Source of the DNA: Crotophaga sulcirostris
Taxonomy: Eukaryota; Chordata; Aves; Cuculiformes; Crotophagidae
Direction: 5' to 3'
NCBI GenBank assembly: GCA_013397455.1
Contig: VYZB01000527.1
Location: forward strand, 382,216-446,215
Length of the DNA: 64,000 nt
Shown: one piece after another, positions 12,714-24,614 of the stretch
Layout of the letters: every line of letters begins with the position of its first letter
Position numbering within the stretch: position 1 is the stretch's first letter
The notes under the pieces: generated by a model
What the model saw: only the letters and a program-made list of their open reading frames with translations
What the model was told of the DNA's origin: nothing
Databases searched by the model: none
Translations under genes and position numbers: made by a program

Positions 12714-15700
12714 GTAAGTATTTGAATGTCTTTCCTTTGTGTTAACTTGAGGATATTCATAAACTCAGTTTAAGTTAGGAATTTTCTCACTAGCATTTGA
12801 ACCAGAGGAGTTCACTTGATAAATTTAGAAACACTATAATAATCTAAAAATAAGCATCTCAAATTCCAGTATATACTGCTGTAAACCTACGAGTTCTCCC
12901 AGACATACCAGAAGATTTTCCCTTCCTGCTGGAGATTATAGGCCCCAGATAGCGGTTTTAACTTGCAGCCCCTGTTGGCACAGGCTCAGATAAGCTGTGC
13001 TTCAACTAGGTCCTGCAGGAAGTGTGGCTCTACCAGACACCATGCCTCTGCCAAGTTTCCCTCTGAGACTCTGGTGAGCAGGAGTAGAAGGTCTACCACC
13101 TCTCGGGAGAGCAGCCAGATGGTGCCCTCAGATTCTGACCATTCCTTGCAAATCATCTACATTTGCAGCTCGTACTGGAGGTAGAACGAATTCTGTTCTG
13201 CACCATCACACTAACCTTAATCTTTGCACTCAATTTTATCTGCTCCAATGCAGAGAGAGCTGCTTCAGCCTGTGAGCTTTTTCAGGATACCTTGCCTTTG
13301 CCTGGTAGGGAGAAAAGCAGAGAAGGCTATGAATTGAGCTGATGAATTTTTTTTTGTGTATTTTTCCATTTTAAATGATACAGTCCTGCCAAAGATTGAA
13401 ATCTTATCTGGGAATGACATTAGATTAACTATCTGTGCTAAGAAGTCTAAACATGACTATGTCATATAGATGGGGTTTTTTTGCACTTTACTGCATACTA
13501 AATATTTTTGTAAAAGTATCCAGTTTCAAGTTGTGTATATGTTCAGTCTTTCAATACAGTATAAAAGTTGAAAGAAAATTCATGCAGTAAAGCCAACTGG
13601 CTGGGTCAGCTCCATCAAAATTAAACATTAGGAAAATCCAAATCAAAACATTTATACATTTCATTTGATAAAAGTGTCAAAATTTTATTCTGTTTTTCAT
13701 TCTTCATACTTACTTTTTTAGAATTCCAGAAATTTTCATGAAATAAAAATTCCATTTTCCAACTGGTTTTATCTTTGATCCCCCCCAAAAAATTTCTTAG
13801 ATCCTAACTGTAAATAAAATAAACAAGCTTAAATTGTTGTCACTAGTTTTACAAAATGGTCTCTGGCTTCCCCATCATAGTATTTCTTGGTCATGAAAAT
13901 ATGTATCAAAATAGTATTTTTAAAATTCATGTTTGCTGGGTTTGATCAAAGGTCTTTTTGTTTAATTTTTTAATGAATAAAAGAAGTACTTTGATGTTTT
14001 GTCTTCTTAAAGGTGGGGGCATTCCTGTGCCAAGCAATCTCTGTAGAGTACATAATTGTTAGTTCAGAGCTGGGGGGGTGGCATCAGCTCTGCCTTGTGC
14101 CTCTCCGTCTCACAGTCTGCATCAAGTTTGCTTTATTTCTTCGGCTTTGAAAAGCCACAGCAATATAGTTCCTTGATGTGAGGCCTTTTCTTAGATTTCT
14201 GCATTTGCATTTCAGAGATGGGACAGATTGTTGCTCGACATCTGTGTAATCTGTGTGTCAGAGCTGTGGTGCATGTGCAGTCTGCTGCACAATGTGCCAA
14301 AACGCTTCACAGAATGGTCCCATTCACAAAACAATTTAAAATCATGACTGAGTGGCAAAGCAAAGATGCAACTGCTTAATTAGATAATTAATAATCATTC
14401 TACATTCTGTTTGAAAGCTTCAGACCATCCAATGTGCTGACACAATAGGAGAAGACAGTAGTTGTCTGTCACTTCTCAAAGGAGATTGAAGAATACATTT
14501 ATTTCTCAGGACTTTTTACCTTTTGGAATAATTTCTGACCATTCTGCTGCAATGGTGGCAGTGTGGGAAGCACCATTAGTTGGCAATATATGTAATGAAA
14601 TATCACTGAGTGTCAGCAGGGGCAATTTCTTCACTCGTCGTGGAGTGAAAAAAGGCAGTAGTTGACCACTAAGATCTTACAGGCTCTGGAATGGGGCCAC
14701 TGACAGGGATAATAGCGCTGTGTCAAACTGAGGGAGAAAACTCCAGGGATTCCCTCAGGAGACACTGAGAGTCTTCTTCCACCATTAGATCCTTCATGAA
14801 CTAGAAGTTTTCCTGCTGCTCCTTGCACTGGTATCAGTGGAGCTGCATCTCCTGCAGCTCTAGAACGTGAGGCAGAGGTCACTAGGAAATGCAGGGCTAG
14901 ATTAATGTTCATCACAGAGACCTTCCACAAGGATCTGAGGCATGAAAATCTTTAAACGCTATGTAGAAAATAATGTAGGGAAAATAAGAGTAAGAAAATA
15001 ATCAAAACTACTAATGTTAGGGTGGGAGAATGAAGGGATGAGGAGATGGAATGTGAGTGGAGGCTAGGAAGCCTCTTACTCCATCTCACAAAATAATAGA
15101 AGGCTGTAGGAAAGAAAAGATTTATCTAATGAAAGATGATGAAGCAGGAGGATAAAAGGAGAAGTGGCTGTGAGAAAAATCGTAGTGATGATGTGAATAT
15201 TCATTAGTATGAAAGGCCAGGCAGCTCAGCCAAGCAGCTGAGAGGAAATGCGGGTCAGACAGCAGGCACTGTCCTTTTATGGCCTTGTGGGGAAGGGGGG
15301 GGTCGGAGTTTATCCACAGGCACTGAGCAAAAAATGCTCCAACTGAAACACTTGGGAAATTAACATCCACAGTGTGAGTCCTCACACAGACAGGCCATCA
15401 AAGCCAAATCCTGGAATTAAGCACAAGTCCAGCTATGTAATTCCAGGTATGGTGAGGAGAATGTGAGCAGAGCATTACCACTCTCTCTGCTGTCCCTGTT
15501 TCACTTGCTAACTGCAGGCACAGGAGCTGGGGACATTATCCTCTCACAGTGACTGTACACATTTTTGACCTTCTGTAAGAGGTCACAGACCTGTCACATT
15601 TAAATGAATTACAGCAAAGTTCAATATAGAAATCTTTGAAAAACATAAAATGAAACAATAATATTTTTTTTCTAGACATCCTCTAGAATGTAAATGTATT

Positions 15701-17364
15701 TTTCAGCAGGCACTGGAATGTAAACGAGTAAAAATCAACCATAAATAGAACAGCACTTTCCTAACAACGTATTGAACAAAAAATGTCTTAATTCTGACCC
15801 TCTTTATTGAATATAAACTCTCTGTTCCGTGGAGTCACTTCTTAGGAATGTGAAAAGTTAATTTTCTTATCTAAATATAGAAAGTTGTGGGGTTTTAAAT
15901 GAAGTTATTAAGTTGCATTCTTTCCAGACATCATTATAAATAGTAAAGAAAAACTTACAAGGAAAGACATCTAATCTTCTGATGATTACTTTGAAAACTC
16001 TACTTAAAAAAAAAAAAAAAGTCCATTCTTGAGGCCAAACACATGTGAAAATGTGTGGAGTGCCAGTGGAAATAAGAAGATTCAGTGTGGCTTTCCACCT
16101 CTTGGATTTGGTGAGGATTGCTAGGGATCAGCAGTGCAGCGCAGCACTTGGAGCAGCCTCAAGACGGCTCTGGTTTGTTTTGGCTAGAATCGACCAAGGG
16201 TGAGAGATCATAAAATGATCCAGCTTCATCCCTTGCACGTCCGTTCTGCAGGGAGTGTGGCAGGCAGGACCAGGTGGCCAGAGGCTGAGTGCTCCACTTG
16301 AAAGCCTGCAGGACTTAGTAGAAATGGAAGGAATACAAGAAACGCAATGCCTTGGCGCTACACGGCTGCTCACCATGCTCTAGGAAACCTTCACGCTCCA
16401 GTATCATGAAGGCTGATATTTCTTTCTGGAAATTAGGATTTCTCTATGCAATATTCTTCTACCCTGAGCAATTTGGAAAAACTCTTTATATAAGCCACGT
16501 TATTTTGTGTTCCACCAGCAAACTCTCAACCTTTAAGTGTACCTTTTACACCGGAAATATAAAAATTGATTTTTTTTTTCCCCCCAGTGGATAAGGAAAA
16601 AGTTTTTTCTTGTCACCCTTCAAAAAAAATTAAAATAAGTACACGGTAATGTATCTGACCCCTGCTGTTATGCTTCACATATTGTATTGTCAGGTTTCAT
16701 GTATCAGGTTTGTGTATGTCAGAAAGTGATCCAGCCACTTGTTACAGACAAAGGTGTACAGCCAAGATTTTTAATAATGAATGTCAACAGTTATGCTTCT
16801 AAGCCTATATTTAGGAACCTAAATGTGACGGCTGTTTTCTGAAAGTGAGGAGTGCACAGCGATTCCATTGCAGTCCCTGGATTGGTCAGACCTGGGGTGA
16901 AATTCTATTCCCCTTCATTCCTGTATTTTCCCACTCATTCTAACGCTACGTTCACAGCAATTAAGAGCTGTGGATTCCATAAACTCTGACACTTGTACAA
17001 AGGAGGCCACTGGATAACCTCGGAGTATCATCAGGATAAATGCCTTATTAAAAATGGATCAAGGATGTCTTATCTGAAATGATCTTGCTGTTGTCTTCAA
17101 GCTGGAAGGAGTGGTAATCATGCCTGCTTCAAAAATGTCAGAGAACTGATCCAATATCACTTTTCCCAACTGCACAACAGAGAGAACTGGAGGTCCTTGA
17201 TGTCGGGGGGTGTGTTGTCCAATGATAAAAAGGTTTCTTCATGCTTCCTTTTCTATCTCATGAATCTTATGGACTTCCATAATTTTCCCCATTTGCATCA
17301 TTATTCTGTCCCAATACATAGAACCAAATAAAATCATATCAAAATTATTTTGTATTTCCTTTAG
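12714..17364 (+). other. IFT81 intron, 4.65 kb
   Basis: This is the longest complete IFT81 intron here. I see no recognised gene. A short poly-A run lies at about 16005-16020 and a G run near 15293. The open frames at 12963-13184, 14631-14930 and 15122-15385 have no splice context and no family resemblance that I can name. Confidence 0.8.
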
Positions 17365-17410
17365 AGAACAGTATGCACGAATGATCCTTGAACAGGAAAA
17401 CCTTGGGAAG
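17365..17410 (+). CDS. IFT81: IFT81 coding exon (46 nt)
   Basis: The exon lies between TTCCTTTAG and donor GTAAGA. Its first base completes the Arg codon; then it reads EQYARMILEQENLGK. The EQENLGK part is identical to human, and the segment has the same length as human REQYTKNTAEQENLGK. It ends in phase 0, which matters for possible alternative last exons downstream. Confidence 0.95.
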
Positions 17411-18435
17411 GTAAGAATGAGGTTTTAACCTGGTAAAAATACTGTACAGTTCATATTTTTGTGGGGCTTATTACTAAAGACTGTGGTCAGCCTTTTATAA
17501 AAAGCGTATTGCAGCCTACAAAGAAAATTCCATTACTGCTGCTGTTGGTAACTAATACCCTGAAAAGAGATCAGGCTCGCTCTTCAGGGCTTGATTTCCT
17601 GCAGGGTATAGCATGAGCTGCTTGTAAAAGATAGTCAAACAGCTTAACGTGACAGCACATTCCCTGAAAACCATTTGGATAAGAAACTGAAACATGGCCA
17701 TAACAAACTGTGCCAGCTCAAATTTTATGTTGTATATAAAGCAACCTGTTGAAGACAATAAATTTTGAGGCTGTCAGCTTTATCACTGTTATTAAAGGCC
17801 AGGCGATCATCAGCACAGCAGTGTTAAACAAAAGCAGTTGTCCATTTTTAATCCAGTATGAAGCTCAGGTCAGTGAGGGTGAGGTTAGGCTTACCAGTTC
17901 ACACCAAACATCGTTCTTTTATTAGTTCCCTTTTTATGAGTGAGTCTGTGAGTGATTTTTACAGGTCTGGGCTGCCACTATTAATAATCAGTAGTGCGTT
18001 TCACGGGGAAACATTAATTTCACATTTATAATATCATGCTATCAATCCATTGCAGCTTGATACTGCAAGAGCTCTGTATAGAGATGAACTCAGAGTTTTA
18101 GCATAACTTCTCAAATAGGTAAGACTATTGCCTGTGGCAGGGGTTTGGAACTAGATGATCTTTAAGGTCCCTTCCAACCCAAACCATTCGATGATTCTGT
18201 GATTCTATGATAGTTTAGACAATTTTAAAACATTGAAATAATTGTCAATCCATACAAAACAGATATCTGAGTCCCAGGTGTTAATGCATTTATCGCTTGC
18301 AAGGAGTGTTACCGACTTGAACAAAATGATATTTCAGTAGCATATAAAAATCTTTGTCATTCCAAGCTACCTATGTAAGCAATTTTTGTGGTGTAGAACT
18401 GTTCCAAAAATCTAATGTTTTTGTGTTTTTAACAG
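17411..18435 (+). other. IFT81 intron containing a CR1 3' end
   Basis: Intron of 1025 bp. It holds a short CR1 fragment at 18134-18211 (annotated separately) and nothing else that I recognise. It ends with TTTTTAACAG. Confidence 0.85.
18134..18211 (+). repeat. CR1 LINE 3' end fragment
   Basis: The sequence matches the CR1 3' UTR: a GGTTTGGAACTAGATGATCT block, then TTAAGGTCCCTTCCAACCC, ending with the short direct repeats GATTCTGTGATTCTATGAT. It is 5'-truncated and in the same orientation as IFT81, inside its last intron. CR1 with this tail is the dominant LINE of birds, which supports the avian assignment. Confidence 0.93.
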
Positions 18436-18618
18436 AAATTACGAGAGAAGCAGAAAGTTGTACGGGAAAGTCACGGGCCAAATATGAAGCAAATTAAAAT
18501 GTGGCAGGATTTTGAGCAGTTAATGGAATGTAAGAGAGAATGTTTTCTGAAGCAACAAAATCAAACGGCCATTGGTCAAGTCATTCAGGAAGGAGGTAAA
18601 GACAGGCTTGTATTATGA
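18436..18618 (+). CDS. IFT81: IFT81 last coding exon with stop codon
   Basis: The exon follows TTTTTAACAG, starts in phase 0 and ends with TGA at 18616-18618 (60 residues). It reads [19 protein letters not shown], then [20 protein letters not shown] and [20 protein letters not shown], then L. The human end is almost the same (...[14 protein letters not shown]), so this is the main C-terminus. A usable internal donor, GAG|GTAAAG, lies at 18595/18596, 21 bases before the stop codon (see findings). Confidence 0.97.
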   Translation, partial: KLREKQKVVRESHGPNMKQIKMWQDFEQLMECKRECFLKQQNQTAIGQVIQEGGKDRLVL

Positions 18619-19921
18619 ATTCTTCCTCCTTGATACCAACATGAAGTAGGAGGACAGTGTGTTGGCTTCCTAAAGGTATTCTCTTGCTAAATATCGTTGC
18701 TTTCGTCATTTCTGTATAAATTTGTTGTACATATTTGGGTTTGGCAGATAAACAGAGAGAGCAACTAACCACTCTGCAAAGCTTTTCCTCTGTTGTTTAA
18801 GTAACAACGTAACATGGTTAGGAGAGCTGTTATGAGAGCTGCACTAGGGTGAACCTCATCGTAAATCTTTGGTTTACGAGGCCGGGAATGGCATGCATCT
18901 GCAGAGAGATCAAAGGAAAAGAAATCCTTCTCCAGGGTCACAGAAAACTTACCTAATTGCGCTGCTCCTTATTCTGTATCTCTAAGGTTACATTTTTGCA
19001 AGGTCTGGGCCTTGATATTGTATAATTGTGGCCCTCCTGGCTTGGCCCTCTCCTCCCCTATTGTCTGTATTCACCCAGTGTGACTGGCAAGAATGGAGCC
19101 ACTTTCGCTCTCGGCTGCCCAGGCCTCGCCTGCACACTCCGAGTCAGACTTTCCTTGCACGGTTCAATTAAACTGATTGTGCTTCCAGGAGACAGTTCAC
19201 TGCTACCGCGTCAGGAGTGGGTTCTGAGAACAATTACTTGGATTTGGAGCTTTTTCCATTATCTTTTGTTGGTTTTAGCACATGTGTTTTTTCTTCTTCT
19301 GTTTTTTATGAGTTGCCCATGTGAAAGTGTAAACCGTGGTTGACTTTCTCCATTGAGGACATTTTTTTCTGATTTGTCTGTGCAGCATGTTCCAAAGTGA
19401 TTACAGTACCCAGAGAGGGTAATCCCAGGGATGGAGGGCTATCCACGGATGTAAATATGGCACAGTGGCTCTGTGCAGAACAGGTAGTTGGGGAAGGCTG
19501 CCTTGCCCACTGGCTCTGACCTGTGAGCCACAGGCAACTGTCACAGCCTGTAAAATTGCATCATGAGACCCACAGCTGACCCAGAGTGAGAGGAATGGAG
19601 GTGAGGCTTTAAACTGTCCCTCACGCTTCATCATTTCACATGAGCGCCTCTTAGGCACAATCAGAGCGCAGAAGCAGGCAGATAAATCTGCAGGACCAGA
19701 ACTCCTGCTGCTCTTTAGTCTCTGGGCTTACTGAGTATATAGATAGGTTGGGGTTTTTTTTAGTTTTTCCTGCCTGAGGTAAATGTATTTTCAGGACACA
19801 AAAAACTAATTTTGCTTTCTCTGGTACCAAATGATGAGTTCTTCTGCTGTTTTCTATATGGTAATTGGATAGTTCCAAGTATGCCTTTGTTAAATATATT
19901 TGTTAACAGAACTAAAATAAA
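18619..19921 (+). other. IFT81: Probable IFT81 3' UTR with poly(A) signal candidates
   Basis: This is the sequence downstream of the IFT81 stop. Candidate cleavage signals are ATTAAA at 19167-19172 and AATAAA at 19916-19921. The second is followed by a T-rich stretch (CTCTTTTTTT near 19951-19960), the usual arrangement for a cleavage site. Which one is used cannot be decided from sequence. Small open frames here are GC-driven and unsupported. Confidence 0.5.
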
Positions 19922-20277
19922 ACCTGACAGCTACATTTTGACTGTACATACTCTTTTTTTAAAATTCTCAGGTGAAAGAAGGTAAGTGGTTAGTGACAAG
20001 TAGCTTTCTGGGCCACAGACAAAAGAAGTTTGAATGGTTCATTTAATGAAATTGATTTCAGATGCCCCCCTAAAGGTTCAAAACTGCAGTGTGTGTGTAA
20101 GGAGTGGGACTCAGATCTACAGATTCCCAGGACATCCTCACATGAGCCCTCCCGTGCTGCTGAATAGCTGAAGATAGTCGTTCCCAACAGCTGTACCTGC
20201 TGGTACTGCTGTACCTCACCTGCACCGCACTGCGGGGCCAGCACAGCTGAGGAAAGTTATGGTGGTCACATACTTGG

Positions 20278-20353
20278 CCTTCAGAAGGATTTGCTAAAGA
20301 CTTACTAAAGACTTACTTTGCTAAAACCTTCAGAAGGTTTGCTAAAGACTTAC
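20278..20353 (+). repeat. Local tandem duplication, 49-bp period
   Basis: CCTTCAGAAGG, an optional A, then TTTGCTAAAGACTTAC occurs at 20278 and again at 20327. Inside the first copy AAAGACTTACT is itself doubled. It looks like recent slippage or unequal duplication and has no evident function. Confidence 0.85.
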
Positions 20354-21560
20354 CAGCCATAGTAAAACAACGTGGACTACTAGATATGAGACATGCTGAA
20401 AGCACGGGATAATCGCCAAAATGAGCATTTAGGTTATTTAGGAACCAGCCTATGGTTCAGTTACCAGACAGGGCAGCGAGAAAGGGATTTTATGTACTTC
20501 AAGTCAAAACTTTTAACAAAACCCTAAACCCATATTTAACCAGACCATTTATGCAAAGATGTATTACACAGATTAGCCTGTTACCCAGGAAAAGCGATGG
20601 TTTTGAAATTCAGGGCAATGATGGAGGGTAAGATTGAGTATAATCATTTTCTGGTTTTTTTCTGTTCAGTTACCCTAAAAATAGTTCATCTTTCTTCCTT
20701 GTAAAAACAGTTTATTGCTAGTTACTCAAAGATGACGTGATTGTTGTTCTGATCTGATTAGTGTTCTGCCATTTGTACTGCACCAAGAAAGGGCACACAG
20801 ATTATACACTACAGCAGCAGCAAAATGGCTTTCTGAGATGAAGCAGAAAATCATAATAACTGTTATGAAAAGAAAATTGGAAAAGCTCAAATGCTATTTT
20901 TAGCTTTTTATATAAGTGGACATTTAATAAATGCAGCTTTAATGGATTCTGTTCACTGGCTTTTCCACCTAGTTCATGATTTGAAGGGATGGTTCAAAAA
21001 TCTTTGCATTTCAGAGTTATATCTTTACTTCTTAACTTGCAACAAAAAAGCTTACTTCTAACTTTTTTACTTTGTTATTATTAACAGCATAGCTGGTGAA
21101 CTAATAAGATGAAACATACCATATGGAAAAATTATCTCCCTTTTCCTTGTGAAGGTCCCAATTAAAAAAAAAATATACATAGCTAAATTTGGGGCCTCGG
21201 CACTTACCGCATTTCTTCCAGTTGGAACACCGATCCAAGCAGTCGCTCATGAGCAGCAGCTTGTTTTGTTTCCAAAGGCTTCTCCTTATCTCCACCCAGC
21301 ACTGGATGAGGAAGTCTTCCAGCTCTAAAACTACTGTAGTATTCTGCAGTTATTTAGTCATGTTGACTTCAGCTGTCCTTAGAGCAACAGGCAAGTTCTA
21401 CCTAAGAGATGAAATAGTGACAGGCTTGAGAAAACAGTGCATCTGCTGCGTTACGTGCCCAGCCATCTTACCATCTGGATATCAGATTATTTTGTTTATA
21501 TTAGTGGTACCATTTTACTTCCATTTGAACTATAATAAATAAGTGTTCTTAGACTTCCTG

Positions 21561-21583
21561 AGTAATCCTAATCTAGGATTACT
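21561..21583. repeat. Perfect 10-bp inverted repeat (hairpin)
   Basis: AGTAATCCTA, a 3-base ATC loop, then its exact reverse complement TAGGATTACT. It is not followed by a T run and has no gene context. It is more likely a chance or repeat-derived palindrome than an RNA gene. Confidence 0.8.
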
Positions 21584-22424
21584 TATTCCTGTGTCTTTAC
21601 TCACATGGATATTGCTGCTAATGAAGTCATATGCGTATAGTTGCCTACATTTTTTTTAGTTAGGCCCTGCTATTGCATTTATTATGTTTAAATATGCTGA
21701 TTTCCAGAGGTTTTTTTTATAAGACTTTCCTACAGTAGGATGCTGCTCACTATTATAAAACACAGTACAGCAGAAGTATTTAGCAACAGTTCAGTGCCTG
21801 GAAAATGCTCTCCCAATGAGGATGTCCTGATTAGTAAGCATGGGTAGCGTAGTACACAATAAGCAATATCAAAGCTGTTCGCCAAGTGACTTGCTGATTC
21901 AGAAGCTGGAAATGAACACAGAGCTGCTCCTCCTCACATCCCTATTTCTTGTCTGATAAACAGTGTCTGACCCCTCACTGCTCACTACCTGGGGGCTGCC
22001 CCCAGTGAGGTATCTATGCGGAGTATTTTGGCAGTACCAGCCCAGTTCCTAAATCACCACCCTGGCAGTGTTTGGCAAGCCCGGAGCCAGCTTCCACGTG
22101 GAGGCAGAGAGATGGATGACTGAAAGAGCACGGAGACTGAAGTGCTGTCACCCAAGAGGTGTCCCATGGGAGAAAGGTCACGACACGTTGACACAGTGGC
22201 ATGTGGGAAACTGTTACTCCAACATCTTGTCTGCGGACGAGGAGCGCGCTGAGGCTTGCAGGTCTGGTTTCTCTCGTTGGCCCTGTATTTGCCCAGATTT
22301 CAGTGAAAAAAGAAAAGTGCCCCATCTGAAGGAGTGCCCTGCCTTATCACTCTAGCAGTGGGTTTCCTGCTGAAGGAATGTTGTTAACTCTTCCGCTGTC
22401 TTTCTCAACTGCAATCTGAAACAG

Positions 22425-22502
22425 AAACAAAGTTGGCATTTTCATGGACGGACCAGTGTTCCAGTGAGGAAGTGTTACACGAATCAACAATTTTATCACA
22501 AG
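22425..22502 (+). CDS. Candidate alternative exon of IFT81 (hypothetical)
   Basis: Exon-like block of 78 nt. Upstream is a pyrimidine-rich tract (CTCTTCCGCTGTCTTTCTC) and the acceptor AAACAG; downstream is the donor AAG|GTACCA. If entered in phase 1 it is open through the whole block: (G)AA then TKLAFSWTDQCSSEEVLHES, then TILSQ and a final G. That phase is exactly what the internal donor at 18595 in the last IFT81 exon would supply. A chance open frame of 25 codons is common, so this is a hypothesis only. Confidence 0.25.
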
Positions 22503-22892
22503 GTACCACCTGTCTGGGCAACACCCACTTGGGTTGTTGTTTTTTAACGATCAGAATTCGACCTATTTCTAGCATGTTTAAAGAGTTCTTTAAATTCTCA
22601 GCATGAATTTAAAGTGGGTTCTCCAAACTCTCAGTGTCTCTGTCACTGTAGCGTTGCTTTCACAGTAGCAGTATCCGAACTCCCAACACAATCCATTTTA
22701 TTCCGAGGTTATTGGGGAAAAAGGGCAGTTTTCACAATTGCAATGCATTGATTTTCATGATTCTTGTTTACAGACAAAAAAAAAAAAAAGGCTGTAAGCC
22801 ACTGCGCCGTGGCGATGTCAAACTTGGTGAGGAGCTCTGCTGTTTGAAGGGGGAGCAAACCTATTCCAAATAATCAGCAGGAACTGCGAGAC

Positions 22893-22970
22893 AAATCATG
22901 CCGTCCTTACTTTCACAAAACCCTCCCTGACTTCAGTGGGAGTTTTGCCAAAATAAGGTCTGCTGGATTT
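22893..22970. repeat. Ancient palindromic amniote repeat (degenerate)
   Basis: A 78-bp imperfect palindrome. The right half, GACTTCAGTGGGAGTTTTGC followed by CAAAATAAGGTCTGCTGGAT and TT, has its reverse complement in the left half (AAATCATGCCGTCCTTACTT then TCACAAAACCCTCCC). Roughly three quarters of arm positions pair. I recall the same palindromic motif as very widespread in turtle, crocodile and bird genomes; the family name should be taken from a repeat library. Confidence 0.7.
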
Positions 22971-23372
22971 AGCTCTGTATTCTTCCTGAGAGAACAAGCA
23001 GGAATTAAAGGGCCAGCAGCAGATTTATAAGACACAGAGAATAAAAGAGAACTGTAATTATCTAAAGTAATGATTTTCATCCCACGCAAATCCATGTTCC
23101 TTTATTCACAGTCTAATTTATAACAAAAGTTAAATGTTTGTGGAAGTTTTTCTCAGTACAAAAAATCAAAATACACGAGTCGTTAGCAATATGGTTTGAT
23201 TTTCATTGGACATCTAGGAGAGGCTGTCTCGCACAAATCTAATGCTGGAGTATTTATAGTGTTTATCATTAAAATACAACTTTATGCGTCACCTTGTATT
23301 TAAAAGCATTATGCATATTTTTTTATTAATAATGTATATTTTTACCTTTTTTTGCCTTTCTATTCCTCATAG

Positions 23373-23422
23373 TTTTGAAGGAAGTGTTGCAAATGTGGAT
23401 GCACACAACCAGCATTTGCTGA
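23373..23422 (+). CDS. Candidate alternative last exon of IFT81 (hypothetical)
   Basis: A very good acceptor precedes this block (long pyrimidine tract, then TATTCCTCATAG). Entered in phase 1 it reads (x)TT LKEVLQMWMHTTSIC and stops at TGA 23420-23422. Entered in phase 2 it reads FEGSVANVDAHNQHLLSGKS, SLRANGST and stops at TAA near 23460. The phase-1 reading is the one compatible with 22425-22502. No protein family is recognised and no transcript evidence is available. Confidence 0.22.
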
Positions 23423-24479
23423 GTGGCAAGAGTTCTTTGCGTGCAAATGGATCTACTTAAGCCAATGTCTATTAGATTGTTTCAGTTCAGTCTGTCATTG
23501 CAGAATACCAGGGCATTTTTAAGCTTCTAAATTTTATTGCAAGTGCTCAAGTTTTGATGCCACTCATTTGTACAATGAGCACTTAATTAGGTCTGCTCTT
23601 GAAATAGGATAAAGCCAAATCCAGGACATTTTGCTAATACCAGAAAAAAAGCAATTGATAGGAGTATGGAAAACGGGATCCTATCAATTTTTAAAGATAA
23701 ATTCCTTTCACTCTCCTTCTTTTCCCTGGAATGGAATAGAAAATATGCCTGGAGCTCGGAGAGCAACAACAACAAAACCATAAAGGCATACATCACATTC
23801 AACTACTAACCAAAAAAAGGAAATAATGAAGGAATTTTTGTTCTTTATGAATCTTACTACTGGTTCATACTGAAAAAACTCACAAAATTCTAAAGGTTTT
23901 CTGCAATTAAAATTTGTAGAGTTTTAATGCCTTTTTTTTTTCCTACTGGATTACTGTTTTTTAAATAGCAGTTCAAACTCTAGGGTTATAAAATATGAAT
24001 AATTCAACAGTTTACTTGGTTTACACTATTGCAGCAATTTCTGGCGAGTAAACCAGTGTTTAGGCATTTCTTTGCAGTTATCACAGAAACCTCAGAGCCA
24101 TTAGGGAAGAATTACCAAAAGCAAAAAGGGCTGATTAATTTGGGATTATAAAAATTGAAAATTCAGAATTAAAAATCACATGAAATGATGCATTTTGCTT
24201 ACCAACTGCTATTTAAATGGTGCATTGCTCCAAAACTGCAGTCTGTGGACTGCAGCAGTCAAAAACTTTGAATTGTTTTAGGTATTTAGAATACATTGTA
24301 CCCATCTCCCTTATTCCATGCTTTAAAGCTTGACATGTTTTTATAGCATATTAAAAAAACCCAGAACTGTATCAGAATATTGAAAGTCACCCACAGACAA
24401 CCTGTTCCACTAATATTTTACAATCACATAGCATCTTTTGTGCTAAAGGATTTCTCTGCTTCGTTTTCATTTTATGTAG

Positions 24480-24614
24480 GCTGATGAGACTGCTCAGGTA
24501 TCTGCACGAGTGCGCCAGGAAACAGTGAGAGCTCTAGTTAATGTTCAGAGAACGGGAAAGAAAATTGGACATTTATTATTTCATGGGGCAATGACAACAT
24601 CATCTCAAAATTAA
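24480..24614 (+). CDS. Candidate terminal exon, orphan or alternative IFT81 end (hypothetical)
   Basis: The block follows a strong acceptor (TTTCTCTGCTTCGTTTTCAT then TTTATGTAG). In phase 0 it encodes ADETAQVSARVRQETVRALV, NVQRTGKKIGHLLFHGAMTT, SSQN and then TAA. The in-frame codon just upstream is the TAG of the acceptor, so the reading frame needs splicing. Phase 0 would fit the donor after the 17365-17410 exon, replacing the normal last exon. Poly(A) signals follow at 25571 and 26014. I do not recognise the peptide; 44 open codons can occur by chance. Confidence 0.3.
   Translation, partial: ADETAQVSARVRQETVRALVNVQRTGKKIGHLLFHGAMTTSSQN

Larger units (their letters stand above)
1..18618 (+). 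other. IFT81: IFT81 gene, 3' part (gene-level span, truncated at left edge)
   Basis: Eight consecutive exons with GT..AG borders and compatible phases read as the C-terminal 280 or so residues of intraflagellar transport protein 81. This was recognised by blocks such as [74 protein letters not shown] and the closing [11 protein letters not shown]81 is a core IFT-B subunit. It forms a coiled-coil heterodimer with IFT74, and in the known family its N-terminal calponin-homology domain binds tubulin as cargo for cilium assembly. Only coiled-coil exons are present here; the CH domain is off the left edge. The human protein has about 676 residues, so this part matches roughly residues 397-676. The gene lies upstream of and on the same strand as ATP2A2, as in mammals. 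Confidence 0.96.
19922..22424. other. Downstream of IFT81; no clear gene
   Basis: This interval is mostly AT-rich, with a GC-richer patch at about 21950-22340 that is open on both strands (22068-22355 +, 22014-22325 -) but shows no family resemblance. It holds a local duplication at 20278-20353 and a perfect hairpin at 21561-21583. It would be intronic if the alternative IFT81 exons proposed below are real. Confidence 0.6.

Noticed and set aside
14631..15385. Minus-strand frames in the 4.65-kb IFT81 intron, considered as a nested gene or retroelement
   Set aside because: There are no reverse-transcriptase, transposase or other motifs and no flanking repeats.
22014..22355. Overlapping plus and minus frames of 95-103 codons
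   Set aside because: Both strands are open together because the patch is GC-rich; neither product is recognised. The plus frame starts at GTG.
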